Of a stretch of 64,000 nt of DNA, positions 37,899 through 50,173 are shown piece by piece. The notes below the pieces were generated by a model. The model saw only the letters and a program-made list of their open reading frames with translations, was not told the origin of the DNA and did no database searches. The stretch is taken from the NCBI GenBank assembly GCA_027625915.1, contig JANTQA010000026.1, positions 7,998,001-8,062,000 on the forward strand. Reading direction: 5' to 3'. This stretch comes from Anaeramoeba flamelloides. Its lineage: Eukaryota > Metamonada > Anaeramoebidae. Made by a program: the position numbers and the translations under genes. Within the stretch, counting starts at the first letter, position 1, and every line of letters begins with the position of its first letter.

Positions 37899-38462
37899 TT
37901 AAAATTCTTCAGACAAAGAAGGGTCTCTTTGAATTAACAATTTTTGGTGTTGTTGATTATCAAAAAACTTATATTTCCTATTTAATTTCCCCATTCTCAA
38001 TATTAATAAAAAAGTAGAAATAGTTTTTGGAATGAGTAATATAAATTTCAAAAGAAATGAGCGTAAAGAAAATGTTTTATTTTTATTAGCACAAAGTGTA
38101 ACAGTATCAAACAAATATACATGCGCATCTAAAAAATAAGTTACAGCTAAAATAATATTGACAATAAATATTCTTTTATATTCTCTGAATATTTCGGAAT
38201 TTGGGTTTGACTGCAATTGCTGTTTTAAAAATACCCCAAGAACTATATTAATAGCCGATATTGCTAAATTAAAGACCAAGAATAATATACTATGCAAAAT
38301 TGTAAATATATGACTAATTTCTTTTTTTGTAGAGTTACCCATAAAAGTTGTACATAGTGATAATAGAATCATAGAAAATAAACAACATAACCCAATTATC
38401 ATACCTTGTTTTTGCTGGATTTTTTTTGTTTTCGAGTTGCTTTTGCCATTTTTTATAGACAC
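37899..38462 (-). CDS. Multi-pass membrane protein, probably 3' exon only
   Basis: Open frame of about 187 codons ending SLSEEF-TAA. Four hydrophobic segments are visible at about residues 20-42, 51-79, 97-120 and 132-156, followed by a short basic then polar tail (RMGKLNRKYKFFDNQ). There is no ATG at the head of the open frame; the first in-frame ATG (residue 21) lies at the edge of the first membrane segment. The frame stays open upstream to a stop at 38490, and a TTTTAG acceptor-like site lies at about 38478. The likeliest reading is the last exon of a spliced gene, perhaps the C-terminal half of a seven-helix protein. I did not find the earlier exon(s) and do not recognise the family. Confidence 0.55.
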   Translation of the reverse strand: MSIKNGKSNSKTKKIQQKQGMIIGLCCLFSMILLSLCTTFMGNSTKKEISHIFTILHSILFLVFNLAISAINIVLGVFLKQQLQSNPNSEIFREYKRIFIVNIILAVTYFLDAHVYLFDTVTLCANKNKTFSLRSFLLKFILLIPKTISTFLLILRMGKLNRKYKFFDNQQHQKLLIQRDPSLSEEF

Positions 38463-38492
38463 CCTTATAATATTTCTAAAATCACAGTATTA

Positions 38493-39604
38493 CAAATATT
38501 AAAATATTCACAAATAAAATAAAAAAATAATTGTAAGTTCATAGAAAATGTTAGTTCAAAAAAAAAATAATAAAATAGACGCTAATTTTCAACTTTCTTT
38601 ATATTTTTTCTTGTTTTGTAAATTACTAAAAAAATAATTCAATTTAATTATCTGTTTTAAAAATTTTAGGTCTTTTTTAAAACTTTTTATGAAGTTTCCT
38701 TTCTTAAAAAACCAATTTTTTTAGAATTAAAACAGTTTTTGAAAATTTTCTATTTTCCTAAAGTGAGTGCTCAAACTTTAAATGTGGGAGCAGAGATTTG
38801 AGTCTGAAGAAAAGCACCTTTTTTTATCAAAAAGTTCACACTTTATTAGCACAAAAAAATTTGAAAAAGTTTTTAATTCTGAAAAAGTTTTTACTTTTTT
38901 AAAAAAGGAAACTTGAAAAATATATATCAAAAAAGTACCCACTTTTTTTAAAATGGCTATAATAAGATATTTTTAATAATTATTGAATAAACAATGGTTT
39001 TTTACCCGGTAGTATTGGATTTCCTTTAAAAGATGAAACACATTTCAAGTTAGGCTATTAATTATTCAAGCGAACAGTTTAAAATAAAATTATAATAATC
39101 AGAAATGATCAAATAGAAAACAAAATATAGATCGAATATTAAACTATTTTTCAGAAATGATTACTCACTCTGTACTGTTATTGGGAGCAATTTTATAGAT
39201 TTTTATCTTGTCCTATTTCAAAAAAAAATTGTCGAAAAAGTATTTTATGATCTATTTATTAAACCCTATTTATAATACGACGTTTAAATACACATAATGA
39301 TTTTTAATCAACTAAAGTTTCTTAATAATTACAATTGATGTTATAATATAACATTACATTAATAAATGAGATTAAAATTTCTGAACCCAAGTTTATATGT
39401 TATTTCTAAAAGGCGAAATTTGGTGGATATTATTTTTCTTTTTGATCATTAGAATGTGTTTTCCCAAGAAATTTGTTCTCAATAAAATCAAAAAATGGAA
39501 GAACTTATAAATGTATATCATTGTTTAAACTAATTGTTTGTAAATTTGTGGAATTAACTTTTTTTATTTAAATTGAAGGTACCTTGTTTTGCACAAAAAC
39601 AAAA
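38493..39604. other. Intergenic or intronic DNA, nothing recognised
   Basis: Would contain upstream exons of the membrane-protein gene if it is spliced, but no convincing exon was found by eye. Confidence 0.35.
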
Positions 39605-40078
39605 AAAGTTTTTTTTTTTTTTATTGAAGAAGTGCAAATTACACTCTAGTTGTCATTGGACTTAAATTTCTGAAAGGAAATTTAGGCGTAAGATCATATA
39701 ATCCACGATTATTAATTAATGAAAATAATTTCAAACTATTCACAGTTTAAAATTAATTCATTAAGATTTATTTCTTTTAATTTATTTTGAAAAATTAATC
39801 TATTTTTTTCATAGGAATGACATACCCATAAAAAGATCAATATTTTCTATTATTTATTTCTATTCACACTTTAAACCAGATGCCAAAATTGATTTGAATT
39901 TTTAACTATTACATAATAACACCTATTTAGGCAATTAGTAAATTTCCAGAATTTTAGGATTGTTGAGTTTGATGGATAATTTAAATTTCTTTATGTTTTA
40001 AATAAATATTTTTGATATTTAATTATTGTGAAATATTTTTGAGAAATGTCGCCAAGTGCCGCCAAGTGTCGCAGAGTA

Positions 40079-40450
40079 CCTAGGTTTTACAGAATTCAAG
40101 GAATAGGGCAAAATCTTTGATTTAAACCCAATTCCTTTAAATTATGGAAAAACTAACAGCGCTTTTCCAAAATTCAAAAGAATAGAGTAAATTCTTTGAT
40201 TTTACTCTTTTCTTTAAAATTATGGAAAACCTAACGAAAAGTACCGTCAAATGTTTCAAGTACCCAGGTTTTTTTGGGATTTTCTGTTTTATTTGTGAAG
40301 TGTTCTAGGTTTTTTTTACTTTTTGAAATAAACAGAAAATTTTAATAAATTTTCGGTATATTTCAAAAAGTAAAAAAAACCTAACGAAAATCTATAGATT
40401 TTCCAAATAAACAGAAAACTCGGAAAAAATAATAACTATGTTTTTTTTTA
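40079..40450. repeat. Hairpin repeat cluster (B, B, then A nested in a larger hairpin)
   Basis: B units lie at 40079-40157 and 40159-40236; each opens with a TTTTCC/TTTTAC AGAATTCA-type arm and closes GGAAAACCTAACG or similar. Unit A (40305-40385) pairs GGTTTTTTTTACTTTTTGAA with TTCAAAAAGTAAAAAAAACC. It is itself enclosed by a further inverted pair, TTTTCTGTTTTATTTG at 40280 and CAAATAAACAGAAAA at 40404. GC-rich short repeats (GTCGCCAAGTGCCGCCAAGT) precede the cluster. Confidence 0.8.
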
Positions 40451-41210
40451 ATTTAAGGGATTAGCGTGACCATAGATTTACCAATCATTAAAGTATGTTG
40501 TAATTGGGTGTAAATGGTATTAGTGCACCATGGCTCAAACAACTCTAAAAAATCTATTATAAATCTTATTGCACCATAAATTATTACATTTTTTACTAAT
40601 GATCACTATTAAAAAAGTTTCATTTTGAAATTATTTTTTTAATTCCTTTTCCAAATCTAAAAATAGAAACCCATAATACAGCATTCTGGTATTTAATAAT
40701 TTAGATTTGGAACCTCCAAAAGTAACTATTTTTTTTAATTTTTTGAATTTCAAAGATTAACTCAATAATCATCAACATAAAAGCACAAAGACTGGTTATT
40801 TTTGTTTGCTTTTGATAAAGGTACTTGTAGAATCAATATATTTCCATGATTTGAGAAATAATTTGTCAAAAAAATTTATTTGTTAATTATTTAATTTTTT
40901 TAAAAAAACGAATTTTTTAGTAACTAATCTACATTTCGCCACAAATTTAAGAAAGATATTTTGTGACTTTGTAGTCTGAATATTGATTATTCAACCTTTA
41001 AATTTATGGCGAAATACAGATTTTATTCTGAAATTATTGGTTTTTTTTACAAATACATACACATTTTTAATTGATGAAATCAACAAATATTACGACTTGA
41101 CTTTGAGATTTTTTTGAGACATTTGAACCATGTAGTACTAATGTTGTTAAACCCAATAACAACATACTTTGTTCCTGGACAACTCCTTGGTAGACGCTAA
41201 TCCCTTAAAT
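40451..41210. mobile_element. 760-bp element with ATTTAAGGGATTAGCGT ends
   Basis: Ends ATTTAAGGGATTAGCGT and, reverse-complemented, ATTTAAGGGATTAGCGT at right. It interrupts a hairpin A unit: GTTTTTTTTTAATTT precedes it and AATTAAAAGAAAATTTT follows. Partial relatives: 58080-58405 (shares TTGATAATACAACCTTTAAA and the TTTGAAACAGAGAGTACTAAT region) and 52640-52745 (shares a GAGCAATTTAAATCATG-like stretch and GGTAATCCCTT). No coding capacity seen. Confidence 0.7.
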
Positions 41211-41729
41211 AATTAAAAGAAAATTTTTAAAATTTTCTTTTTATTTCTCAAATTAAAAAAAACCTAACGACTTTCCAGCTCTTGGAATTCAATAATTCAT
41301 TATATGTATATTTATAATTTTGTTTTTCAATCCAATTAAATCTTTTGAATCCCAGTTATTTTATTTTATTTTATTTTATTTTTTTTTTTTGATTGTTGAT
41401 TGAATTTTATGAAGAGATAAATTTTTTAATTTTTTTTTTGAATTTGAATATTTTTTTATTAAACCGAAATTCCAATATTTTCAATTTTGAATTCTTTTTT
41501 GATAATAAGAATTGGTACATTTGTATTTATTTTACATATTTCATTAATGCATGAATTTATCCAAGTATTTAAGTAATTTTAAGTTTTATTTCAAAATTCA
41601 AAATTTCTAATCCGTATCTTAATTGGCTTAATATAAAAGATTTAAATAATCTTAATTTAAGTTATTGTTAAGAGAATTGTTATTAAATAATTGTTTTGAA
41701 TTATTATATATATATATATATATATATAC

Positions 41730-41881
41730 ATAAACTCTTTTTCAGTCAAAGGGGCCCAGTTTTATTGAAGAAATGGAAGACATTCTATGAGTTTAATTCA
41801 TTACTCTTATCAAACTAAAATTTTCAATTTTTAGATCAAAATCATTTTTTCTCATTTTGTAAAATTTTATTTTTTTTGTTT

Positions 41882-41948
<67 letters not shown>

Positions 41949-42308
41949 TTAATTTTAAAAAAAAAAAGTTTTAAAAACGAAATAAACATTAAGAAAAGTT
42001 AAGCTTTGTATGTTCTTTTAAAATTCATACATTTACAAGTAAAAAATCTTATTATCAACAATTTTAATTTCCTAAAGAAATTGAGAATTTTGCACGAGAC
42101 GTTCCAATGAATGGGGCCCAAAAAATTTTTTAACATTTTTTTTTTTTTGAAATTTATAGTTTGTTCAGGGGTTTCTTTTATAATTATGGACTCTTATAAG
42201 AAGTTTATTATTTCTCGTATTTATAAACAATCTAAGTTTGGTTGATTCTTAAAAATAAAGTGACTTTTTCATTTTTGGCTGGGCCCCTTTGAGTGAAATG
42301 GAGTTTAT
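41730..42308. mobile_element. Non-autonomous element, AAAGGGGCCCAG ends, copy 2
   Basis: Left end TAAACTCTTTTTCAGTCA then AAGGGGCCCAG; right end, reverse-complemented, TAAACTCCATTTCACTCA then AAGGGGCCCAG. The target site is TATA-rich on both sides. The body aligns with 16277-16814. A 57-base poly-T (41887-41943) has expanded inside it. Confidence 0.8.
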
Positions 42309-42570
42309 ATATCTCCCTCTCTCTTTTTTAATTATAAACTATATGTCGAATTCCATCTAAATAAATACCTAAATATTTATTTTTTTTAAAAATCTTTTTA
42401 AACAACTGTTCTATCTATATTAGGTTTTAATTCAAATTGACTAATAATTTCATATAGGAAATTTAATCTTTGATTTAAATAAAAAAAAGGTAATTTTGAT
42501 TTTTCATTTTTTGAGAAAAATTTAGATTAACATAATTTGAAATATATCCAAGAATTGATGATTTCACCAC
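42309..42570. other. Short AT-rich spacer
   Basis: No feature supported between two MITEs. Confidence 0.5.
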
Positions 42571-42771
42571 TACAGTCAGTTTCACTTTTAAGGCACAAAC
42601 TTTCTACGAAATTTAAGGCACAAAAAAATCTCAAATTAAGGCACAAAATTTGCAATTTTTTTTTTTACAATTTATTTTTACTAGAATTTGAATTTTGTGC
42701 TTTAATTTGAGATTTTTTTTGTGCCTTAAATTTCGTTGAAAGTTTGTGCCTTAAAAGTGAAACTGACTGTA
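42571..42771. mobile_element. TA-flanked GGCACAAA-repeat MITE, intact
   Basis: A 197-bp element (42573-42769) flanked by TA on both sides. It starts CAGTCAGTTTCACTTTTAAG and ends with the inverse of the same. Each half carries three copies of AAGGCACAAA, giving arms of about 85 bp around a short core. The TA duplication and CAGT start place it with Tc1/mariner-type MITEs. A decayed relative lies at 11.2 kb. Confidence 0.9.
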
Positions 42772-43005
42772 TTAATATTTCACTTAATTTGATATTACAT
42801 ATTTACAAATAGAACCATTAACAAAAATTATTTTATTTGAAGTATTAAAAGATTTCCCGATATTTTTGCAAATATCTAATATTCATATATAAACATAATT
42901 TCGATTTTTATTGAAATAATTATTTTCTATTTTCGTCAAAATTTGTTTTTACTTTTCTGTTTCTTTCTCTTTTTAGCTTTTTTTATTGATCCTTTTTTTT
43001 TTTTT

Positions 43006-43039
<34 letters not shown>

Positions 43040-43486
43040 GATTCCCTCAATTTTGAGTAAGTCAGTAACACAATAAAAAAAAGTCTTTGGAAATACCAAA
43101 ATAAATACCCGTAAAAATGAGAATATAAAAAGTCCTTTTTAAGGATTTATTTATTATCAAAAAAATATTCTTGTAAAACTTTTTTTATTGAAAATCCAGT
43201 AAAAAAGATGTAATGCTAATTCGAAAAAATGTGATTCATTTTTTGTATTTTTGAGTTTTTTTCTCTTGATTTTATTTATAGAATTGATTTTTAGAAAAAT
43301 AAAGTTCCTATTTTTCCATAAAGGAGAAATAAAATTTATTTATAAATTTAAAAGTGAAATAATAAAGAAAAAAAAAAACTATTTGATTTTTTATATTTTT
43401 TAAAATATAAGTCTTTTATGTATTTAAAACAATTTGTAAGTGAATATTCAATTAACTTTAACAATTAGCTACTTATTAAATATCAG

Positions 43487-43524
<38 letters not shown>

Positions 43525-44313
43525 ATTATTTCAGATGAGCAACAATTTATGAAAAATGTTTTATTTTTAAAAATCAAAAATTAGTCAAGAAACTACCCAG
43601 AATATCCCCTAAAAAAATAAAAAAGTTTTTGATCATGTAAAAAAAAATTTAGGTTTGGTCCATTTATGAATTATTTTTTCAAACACCATGTTTTTTTCAC
43701 CTTTAATTAAAAGTAATAAAAATTTGAGATCAACAATAAAATTTATTCATCTATAATTTCAACGTAGACGCCACTTACAGTATTTCTACCGTGGTTATAA
43801 ATAAATCTTTGATCGATTTTTTAGAGAGAAATCTAATTAAAACATAATAACAAAATAAAACTATTTCTTCTTCTTCTCTCTTTTTTCAGTAGATTTCAGA
43901 AAATATATACAATGATTTTAAATAATAAACAAGTTTCAATATATTTTTCCTTATTTTCTTTCTTTCTTTCTTTCTTTTTTTTTATTACTTTATTTAATAT
44001 TTTCATCTTATAATATTAATTTTAAGCAAAAAAATAAAAAATAAAAAAAAATTTAAAATGTTTAATGAATAATAACATAAAAATATTGAAAAGAATTGTT
44101 AAAAAAAAAAAAAAATAAAATAAAATAAAAAAAACAAACATTTTCCCACAAACAAACATTATTGTAACCGAGATGAAATAAAATTGGAGACATTCACAAA
44201 CTATAGTATTGTAATTTCTTATTAGTTGATCATTTTCGATTGATGTTGATAGTAAGGTAATTTGATATAATATATAGGCAAAACACCCAATTAAATATGT
44301 GATATGACAAAGC

Positions 44314-44376
<63 letters not shown>

Positions 44377-44966
44377 TTGTGAAAGTTTAGAAGATAATTT
44401 TAAAAAAAAATAAAACTTTTTTATTTTTATTTATTTATAATTTTTTTTTTCAATTTTAAAAATATTTCAAATTTGTTTACAAAAACCAATAACAATTTTC
44501 GAGAAAAGATTCCCTATCACAAATTGACCACACCCCTTCAAAAAATTTCATCAAAAACACACCCCATGATCTTATAACATTGCATCTCATAAGTACAAAA
44601 TTATCTCCTTTTCAAAGAATTTTTATTAACTAATATATATTTGTTTATTTAAATATGACCAATTCAGAAAAAAAAACAACATAAGATCTCAATTTATATT
44701 GTCTTTGAAAATTTCAGTAAAAGGGTTAACGTACTGACCCAAGGAGATATATTATCAAGTTCAGGAAGACCTTTTTAATATTTTTAAAAAATTGCAACGA
44801 ATCTGTTTTATCCATTCACAAAAAGAATTAGATAATGATAAGTTTTTTTTTTGTTTCGATGTTAAATTATTTTTTATCTTATTTAATCAAACCTTTTCTG
44901 AAAATTTCATGTTCCTACAGAAAAAAAATTTTTTTTTTTTTTCAATTTTTCTCAAATATTTTGAAG
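42772..44966. other. AT-rich intergenic DNA with microsatellites
   Basis: Poly-T at about 43007-43039, (AT)n at about 43493-43517, (TTTC)n near 43960 and (ATT)n at 44316-44372. No gene supported. Confidence 0.5.
44316..44372. repeat. (ATT)n microsatellite
   Basis: About 19 uninterrupted ATT units. Confidence 0.95.
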
Positions 44967-45190
44967 TAAACTAAACCCCGTTTCAAAAATTGTGACTCAC
45001 CTGAAATAATAAATTGAAAAAAAAATATATATCATTTTGGATTCAAGAACAACAAATTATTTAATCTGATTAATAATTCACTTTTAAATCATTCCAAACG
45101 TATTAAAACCCGATATTTAAAAAAATTAAAAAAAAACAAATTCACAAACTAAAAAACGTGAGTTACAATTTTTGAAATGAGTATTACCGA
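44967..45190. mobile_element. MITE with TTTCAAAAATTGTGACTCAC ends
   Basis: Left end CTAAACCCCGTTTCAAAAAT then TGTGACTCACC; right end, reverse-complemented, CTCATTTCAAAAATTGTAAC then TCACG. End-like relatives also occur at 46978-47014 (inverse orientation, CTAAACCCCATTTC then AAAAATTAGG) and at 56448-56475 (AAATAAACCCCGTTCCAAAA). The unit could therefore instead be a larger 2-kb element spanning 44967-47014. Confidence 0.6.
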
Positions 45191-45604
45191 TTTTTTAGAT
45201 TATTGAACTTTCACTGAAAAAAGGTTATTACGTAGATTTTTTGATGATAATAAATTCATTTTCAAAGACACTACACAGTCTCAATTTTCTTAGTGATTAT
45301 TTACCTTTTCAAAGATATATTTTTTTCCACTTTGATCTTATGCAAAAAAAAAGTATCAAAAAAAGTATCAAAATAAAAGGATAAATAAAAAGAGAAAAAA
45401 AAAGAAATTTTTTTAAAAAGAACTAAAAATTGATGAAAAAAAATTTTAAAAAGCAAAATAAAAATTTGCAAAATTAGAAAAAATGTTTCTGATCCAAAAA
45501 ATTGAAAAAAATTTTTTTGATAAGAATATCAGATAAACCCTCAAACCAACTTCCATTAATATGATAAAGTGAGTAAAAATTTTTGAAAAATAACTTGCTT
45601 TCCA

Positions 45605-45645
45605 AACCATTTTCCAGTCAAAGGAGCCCAGTTGAAGGGCGAGCG
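45605..45645. repeat. Solitary end of an AAAGGGGCCCAG-type element
   Basis: TTTTCCAGTCAAAGGAGCCC, then AGTTGAAG, matches the left end of the 16.3 and 41.7 kb elements. No opposing end was found, so this looks like a fragment. Confidence 0.45.
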
Positions 45646-47014
45646 AATTACACATTTTTAAAGGGGATGAATGGATATTAGAAGAAAAAATTAATTATAT
45701 AAAATTTCAAAATTGAAACTATAAATCATTTTTTTCACATTTTTTCTATTTTTTCTCATTTTTCACATTTTTTTTGATTTTTTTTTGATATCTACTTTTT
45801 TTGTTAATTTTTTTTAAATGCAAGATCGATAGTCGCTCAGTAAAAACTTGTTATTCGAAGGCCATTGAAAGTGTGTAAATGATTGTAAAAAAATCATATT
45901 GATTTCTATTGGAATTTTTATTGATCTTCAATTTAAGATCAAATAAAAAAGTGTTGTTTTTCTCAATAGGAACTAAGAAATTTAATTTTTTCAATTTTCA
46001 AGGTAATATATTGATTGTTTAGAATTACTTCAGACGGATACCAACTCTTCTCTGATATGCATTCTTCTACTTGTTTTTTTATTTGTTCTTCAAAGGTCAA
46101 TTATAAAAAATAATTGATATTTGGTGATTAAAATTGTACAGAATTTCAAAGAAACAAAGTTTACTTTTTAAAGAAAAAAATGAAATTCCCATTTATATAA
46201 TTATGGGATTGTTGTTATGATTCAAAGTTATTTGTTAATTTTGTCCAAAATTTTATTCAATTCCAAAATATCAAGAAGAAAATTTTCTTTTAAAAATTCA
46301 AATACGATTTTATCATTCCCGAAAACAATATCTAATAGAAAATATGCCAAATCAATTTTAATTGTGAAACGATAGTAAAAGTTACATTTTGTAAATAATA
46401 CTCAACACTTTCCCCCCCTTCATTTTAATACAAAAACCAAGATTAAAAATTAGTTTGGATATTATTAACTAAATTCCGAAAATTTGGAAACAGTTTAACT
46501 AGTTGAAAGAACAACAATGCCACTCTTTACTTTCAATTCGGAAATAAATACTTTTGATTTTTACAAACTATTTTTCATTTTGTCTTTTCTCGTTTTTTTT
46601 TTTTATTTACTTTTTTCCAGTTACATAATCTGTTTCGTTAGATCTGGAAATTTTTTTCAATAGTTGATAGAAGGTTAATATTGAGTTTGTTTTATAGAAA
46701 AAACATACACAATGAGTTGATGATGTTTTATCATTTGATCGATCAACAATTATTGATGGAATTTCAACAAATTTTGTAATACATTTTTTTTTTCTGCTCG
46801 TTTCATCATTTTTGACAGACCAATTTTTTTTTTTTCGTTTTATTTTTTTTTTCTTTGATTTTGAGAAAAATGATTACTTATAAAAAAATTAATACTGGGT
46901 GACTAGAATTTTATTTGATATATACGTTTGAAAAAATACAATTAATTTGGGTTTTTTTTTTTGCTCGAATTTCGATTTTGGGTGTGTCCTAATTTTTGAA
47001 ATGGGGTTTAGTTT

Positions 47015-48371
47015 AAATAGAATTCAAAACACCAAATTAAACCAAAATTTAAGCATTTCCAATTTACCCAAATTTGAATTTTAATAGGAAACATTAGTAA
47101 AATTGAATTTTATCATTTTTTTTTTGATACTATGATTTTTCCATTCATGTGAAATTGACAATGCCAATTTAATAATGAATTTTAATTTAAGTTTGTGCAA
47201 TTTCGGTTTCATATATTTTTATGGATCAGTGAAAAATAATTCAAATATATATTTGTAAAATTTTTCTTTTTCATACCATTTATCAATTAAAATTGATTTA
47301 AAATTATTTTTCTATTTGTAATTTTTTTTATGGAATGGTTAAAATAAAATTACAATTAAGGAATAAAATTGTTGAGTTATTTGCCAAATTTATTTATTGA
47401 AACTATCCTTATTGTAATAATACTTTTACTTTTCAATTATACCAATATTTTTTTTTTTTTTTTTTGTGAATCCAAAAGGAAAAAAAAAAAAAAAAATTAC
47501 ATTAATATTGATAACTTAAAATATTATTTATAGTGTAACAGTGGCGAAAATAGTGATAAACAAAGTAAAAACTTTTTAAATTGTGAGAAATAAAATTTAT
47601 TTGAAAATTTTCATTTTTTGAAATTGAAATTATTATACAAATACGACACAAACTAACATTCGCAATCAACCATCAAACTCAAAGAAAATAATCAAAACAT
47701 TTTGGCCGTGGTTCTGTATTTGTGTAATTAAGCCAAAGGTATTGAATTTTTATTATTATTTTCTTTTTTTATTACTAATCATTTATTATAAACCCCTCTT
47801 AACCTTAAAAAAAAATGTATTTTTCGTTTTGCTTAATTTTTGTTTTTTGGGCATTTTTTTTGTTTTTTTATCAAGTTTCTTTATTTTTTTGCCTTTTCAA
47901 CTATCAAAATAATTTTTTGCTTATCTTTTAGTATTCTCAAATTGTCTTTTCAAAAAAACTAAAAGAAAGATTATCCTTTGATTTATAATACTGTAAAAGT
48001 TTTAATGAAGATAAAAATCACGAAATAAAGTTTAGTGATTCTGACAAACATAATATTCTATCTTTTCGTATTGTCTCCCTACCGTTCAATAAAAAAAGTA
48101 ATCGAAAAAAATAATTTTCTTTTTTGGAAAAAGTAGGAAAAAAAAATTTGATCTCAATCGTAGTCGAATTTTCTTTTATTGAGTTTCTGATGTCATTATA
48201 ATTATTTAGTCCTTCATCTCGAAAAAATAAGAAAGTAAAGAATAACACCAATACCATATTTTAATATTTTGCCCAGCTGTTATATAAGATTGATCCCTTA
48301 AGGGTCGAGTCATTATGATTTAAAATAATTTTCTGAAATGGGTTAAAAATAATTTTTGTAATTTTAATGAG
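47015..48371. other. AT-rich intergenic DNA, no supported gene
   Basis: A 79-codon minus frame at 48018-48257 has reasonably mixed composition but no recognisable family and no conserved neighbours. I do not call it. Confidence 0.4.
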
Positions 48372-49040
48372 TACTTAACACCAATCAAAAACTAACCAAC
48401 CTGTGAAGTGTAATCGATCTCCAAAAATCAACAATCAAAAAAGAGTACATTTTTAGAAAAAAGCGTCCAAGAGAGACACTCAATTTCCAATTAGAATGGT
48501 TAATTTATCTCATTTTGAAAACAAATATGTTGATTTTGAAGTGTTCTGCTTTGGCGATTTTTGAGATCAAAAAGAATTATTTTTTTTCATTTTTTTACTA
48601 TTATCAAATGAGTTATTAATTTCACAAGAATGTAACAGAACCCTTAGTCTGTCAAAATATAGAGAGTTGCAATATAACCACAAATTAAATTAAATCGAAT
48701 TAAATTAATTTTATACCTAAAGAAAAAAAGTTGATTTTAAAAATGAAGAAATTTAACCATTTAAAAAAAGAAACAAGTAATTTTTTTTTGGAGACTTTAA
48801 ATTTTGAAATTTTTGGAGAATTCTTTGGAACTTTTTTTTTTGAATTGAATTTTTTGTCAAAGAGATCCAATGAAATTTTTTTTTTTATTGAATTTTTTAC
48901 TAATGGGATCCTTTTGGTATTTTTTTTTTTGTTATTTGAATTTTGCAAATAAAAAGAAGGGCAATTTCACAATACCCTTTTTAGTTTTCTTGTCACTCAT
49001 TGAGTATGGAGCAAATCCACTGTAAAATACTAGACCCTTA
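48372..49040. repeat. Dispersed repeat R23/R48, copy 2
   Basis: Collinear with 23352-23980 (landmarks listed there). Both strands show 73- and 82-codon frames in the F/K-rich half, but these are low complexity and are absent in the other copy. Confidence 0.7.
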
Positions 49041-49834
49041 AATCCAAAAAATTGTTTTAGTCAATTTCTGAAAAAAAAAAATTGATTACCGTTTGTCAAC
49101 ACTTGGATCTATTAGGGCAAATCAAAATGGAAACAAAAGTTTTAGGCACTTGTCTAGTTATTTCTGTGATATGTCTCAAAAAAATTCAAAAGAGAATGAT
49201 TGATGTTTGAGAGAAATGAAAGAACTTTTCTTTTGTCAAAAGATATTAAATCAAATTAAAGACAGTAATATTACCACCATCAGTTACCCTTTTCTATTCA
49301 ATTCCCCGTTTTTAAATTTAAAACCAAAAATGAGAAGACTGTTTTGCAAGATCACATCAATTGAAAAACAAAAAAAGAGTTTGAAAATTAAAAAAAGAAA
49401 AAAAAATCAAGAGAGAAATTAATTATTTACCAAATCATATAGAAAGTCATTTGATTCCTTTTTTTGCTTTAAAAGATTGGAAAAAGTGATGAGAAAAGTC
49501 ACAGAATAAAGAACGATTTCTATTATTTCAAAATAATGTGTGTTTGTGATCATTAAAGCAAAAAATTAAAAAATGATTTTCCAATTTTAGGGACAATTTG
49601 TTTTTTGAAACCCAAGTGAAAAAAATAACACAACAGTTTAATATTTACTCAAACCAGTTTTACTTTGAAAGTTTCTAGAAATATTTTGCTTTACATATCT
49701 TTTTTTTCAAAATTAAAAATAAATTATTATTTCGATGAATTAATCTCCTCAAGTCATAAAACTTGAAAATTATCTTATAAAACGAACAAAATTAACTCTA
49801 ACAATCCTTTTTACTATTTGTTGCATAATAAATA

Positions 49835-50020
49835 GAACAAAATTTTCATTTAACTTTCGAAAAAAAGATTTTAATAATCATGTTACATTTCGATTTTTTA
49901 ATATTCTGTAAAACCAGCTTAAATCATTAACCAACTTTTTTGAGAATTGGGACTTTTGATGATTGATATTAATTTTTGAGAGGTACGTTTTTTGGAAAGC
50001 TGAATGAAATTTTTGATCTT
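49835..50020. mobile_element. MITE-like repeat with AAGCTGAATGAAAATTTT ends, copy 1
   Basis: Left end GAACAAAATTTTCATTTAAC; right end GGAAAGCTGAATGAAATTTT. It aligns with 63240-63425: shared GAACAAAATTTTCATT, a TTAAAT(C/T)ATTAA segment, GAGAATTGGG and GAAAGCTGAATGAAA. Confidence 0.6.
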
Positions 50021-50173
50021 TTTATTATGCATTTAACAGTTTTTGAATTATATCGGAATACTAAATTAAGAGTTTTGAAATAATCGTATATTTTGTGCAG
50101 TATTCAGATTTCGAAAAGAAAATTACTTGAGTTAAAATTTAGGTTGAAGACTTTGTTAATACAATTTCCAATT

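Larger units (their letters stand above)
39605..41700 (-). mobile_element. Decayed LINE 3' fragment, copy 1, with nested insertions
   Basis: Matches the LINE at 58.5 kb in two blocks: 39605-40035 (C-terminal zinc-finger region and 3' end followed by an A-rich tail on the minus strand) and about 41276-41700 (region between RT and C-terminus). Between them lie hairpin units (40079-40450 and 41211-41275) and a 760-bp inverted-repeat element (40451-41210). The reading frame is broken many times. The RT domain is absent because the copy stops at an (AT)n tract next to another element. Confidence 0.75.
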
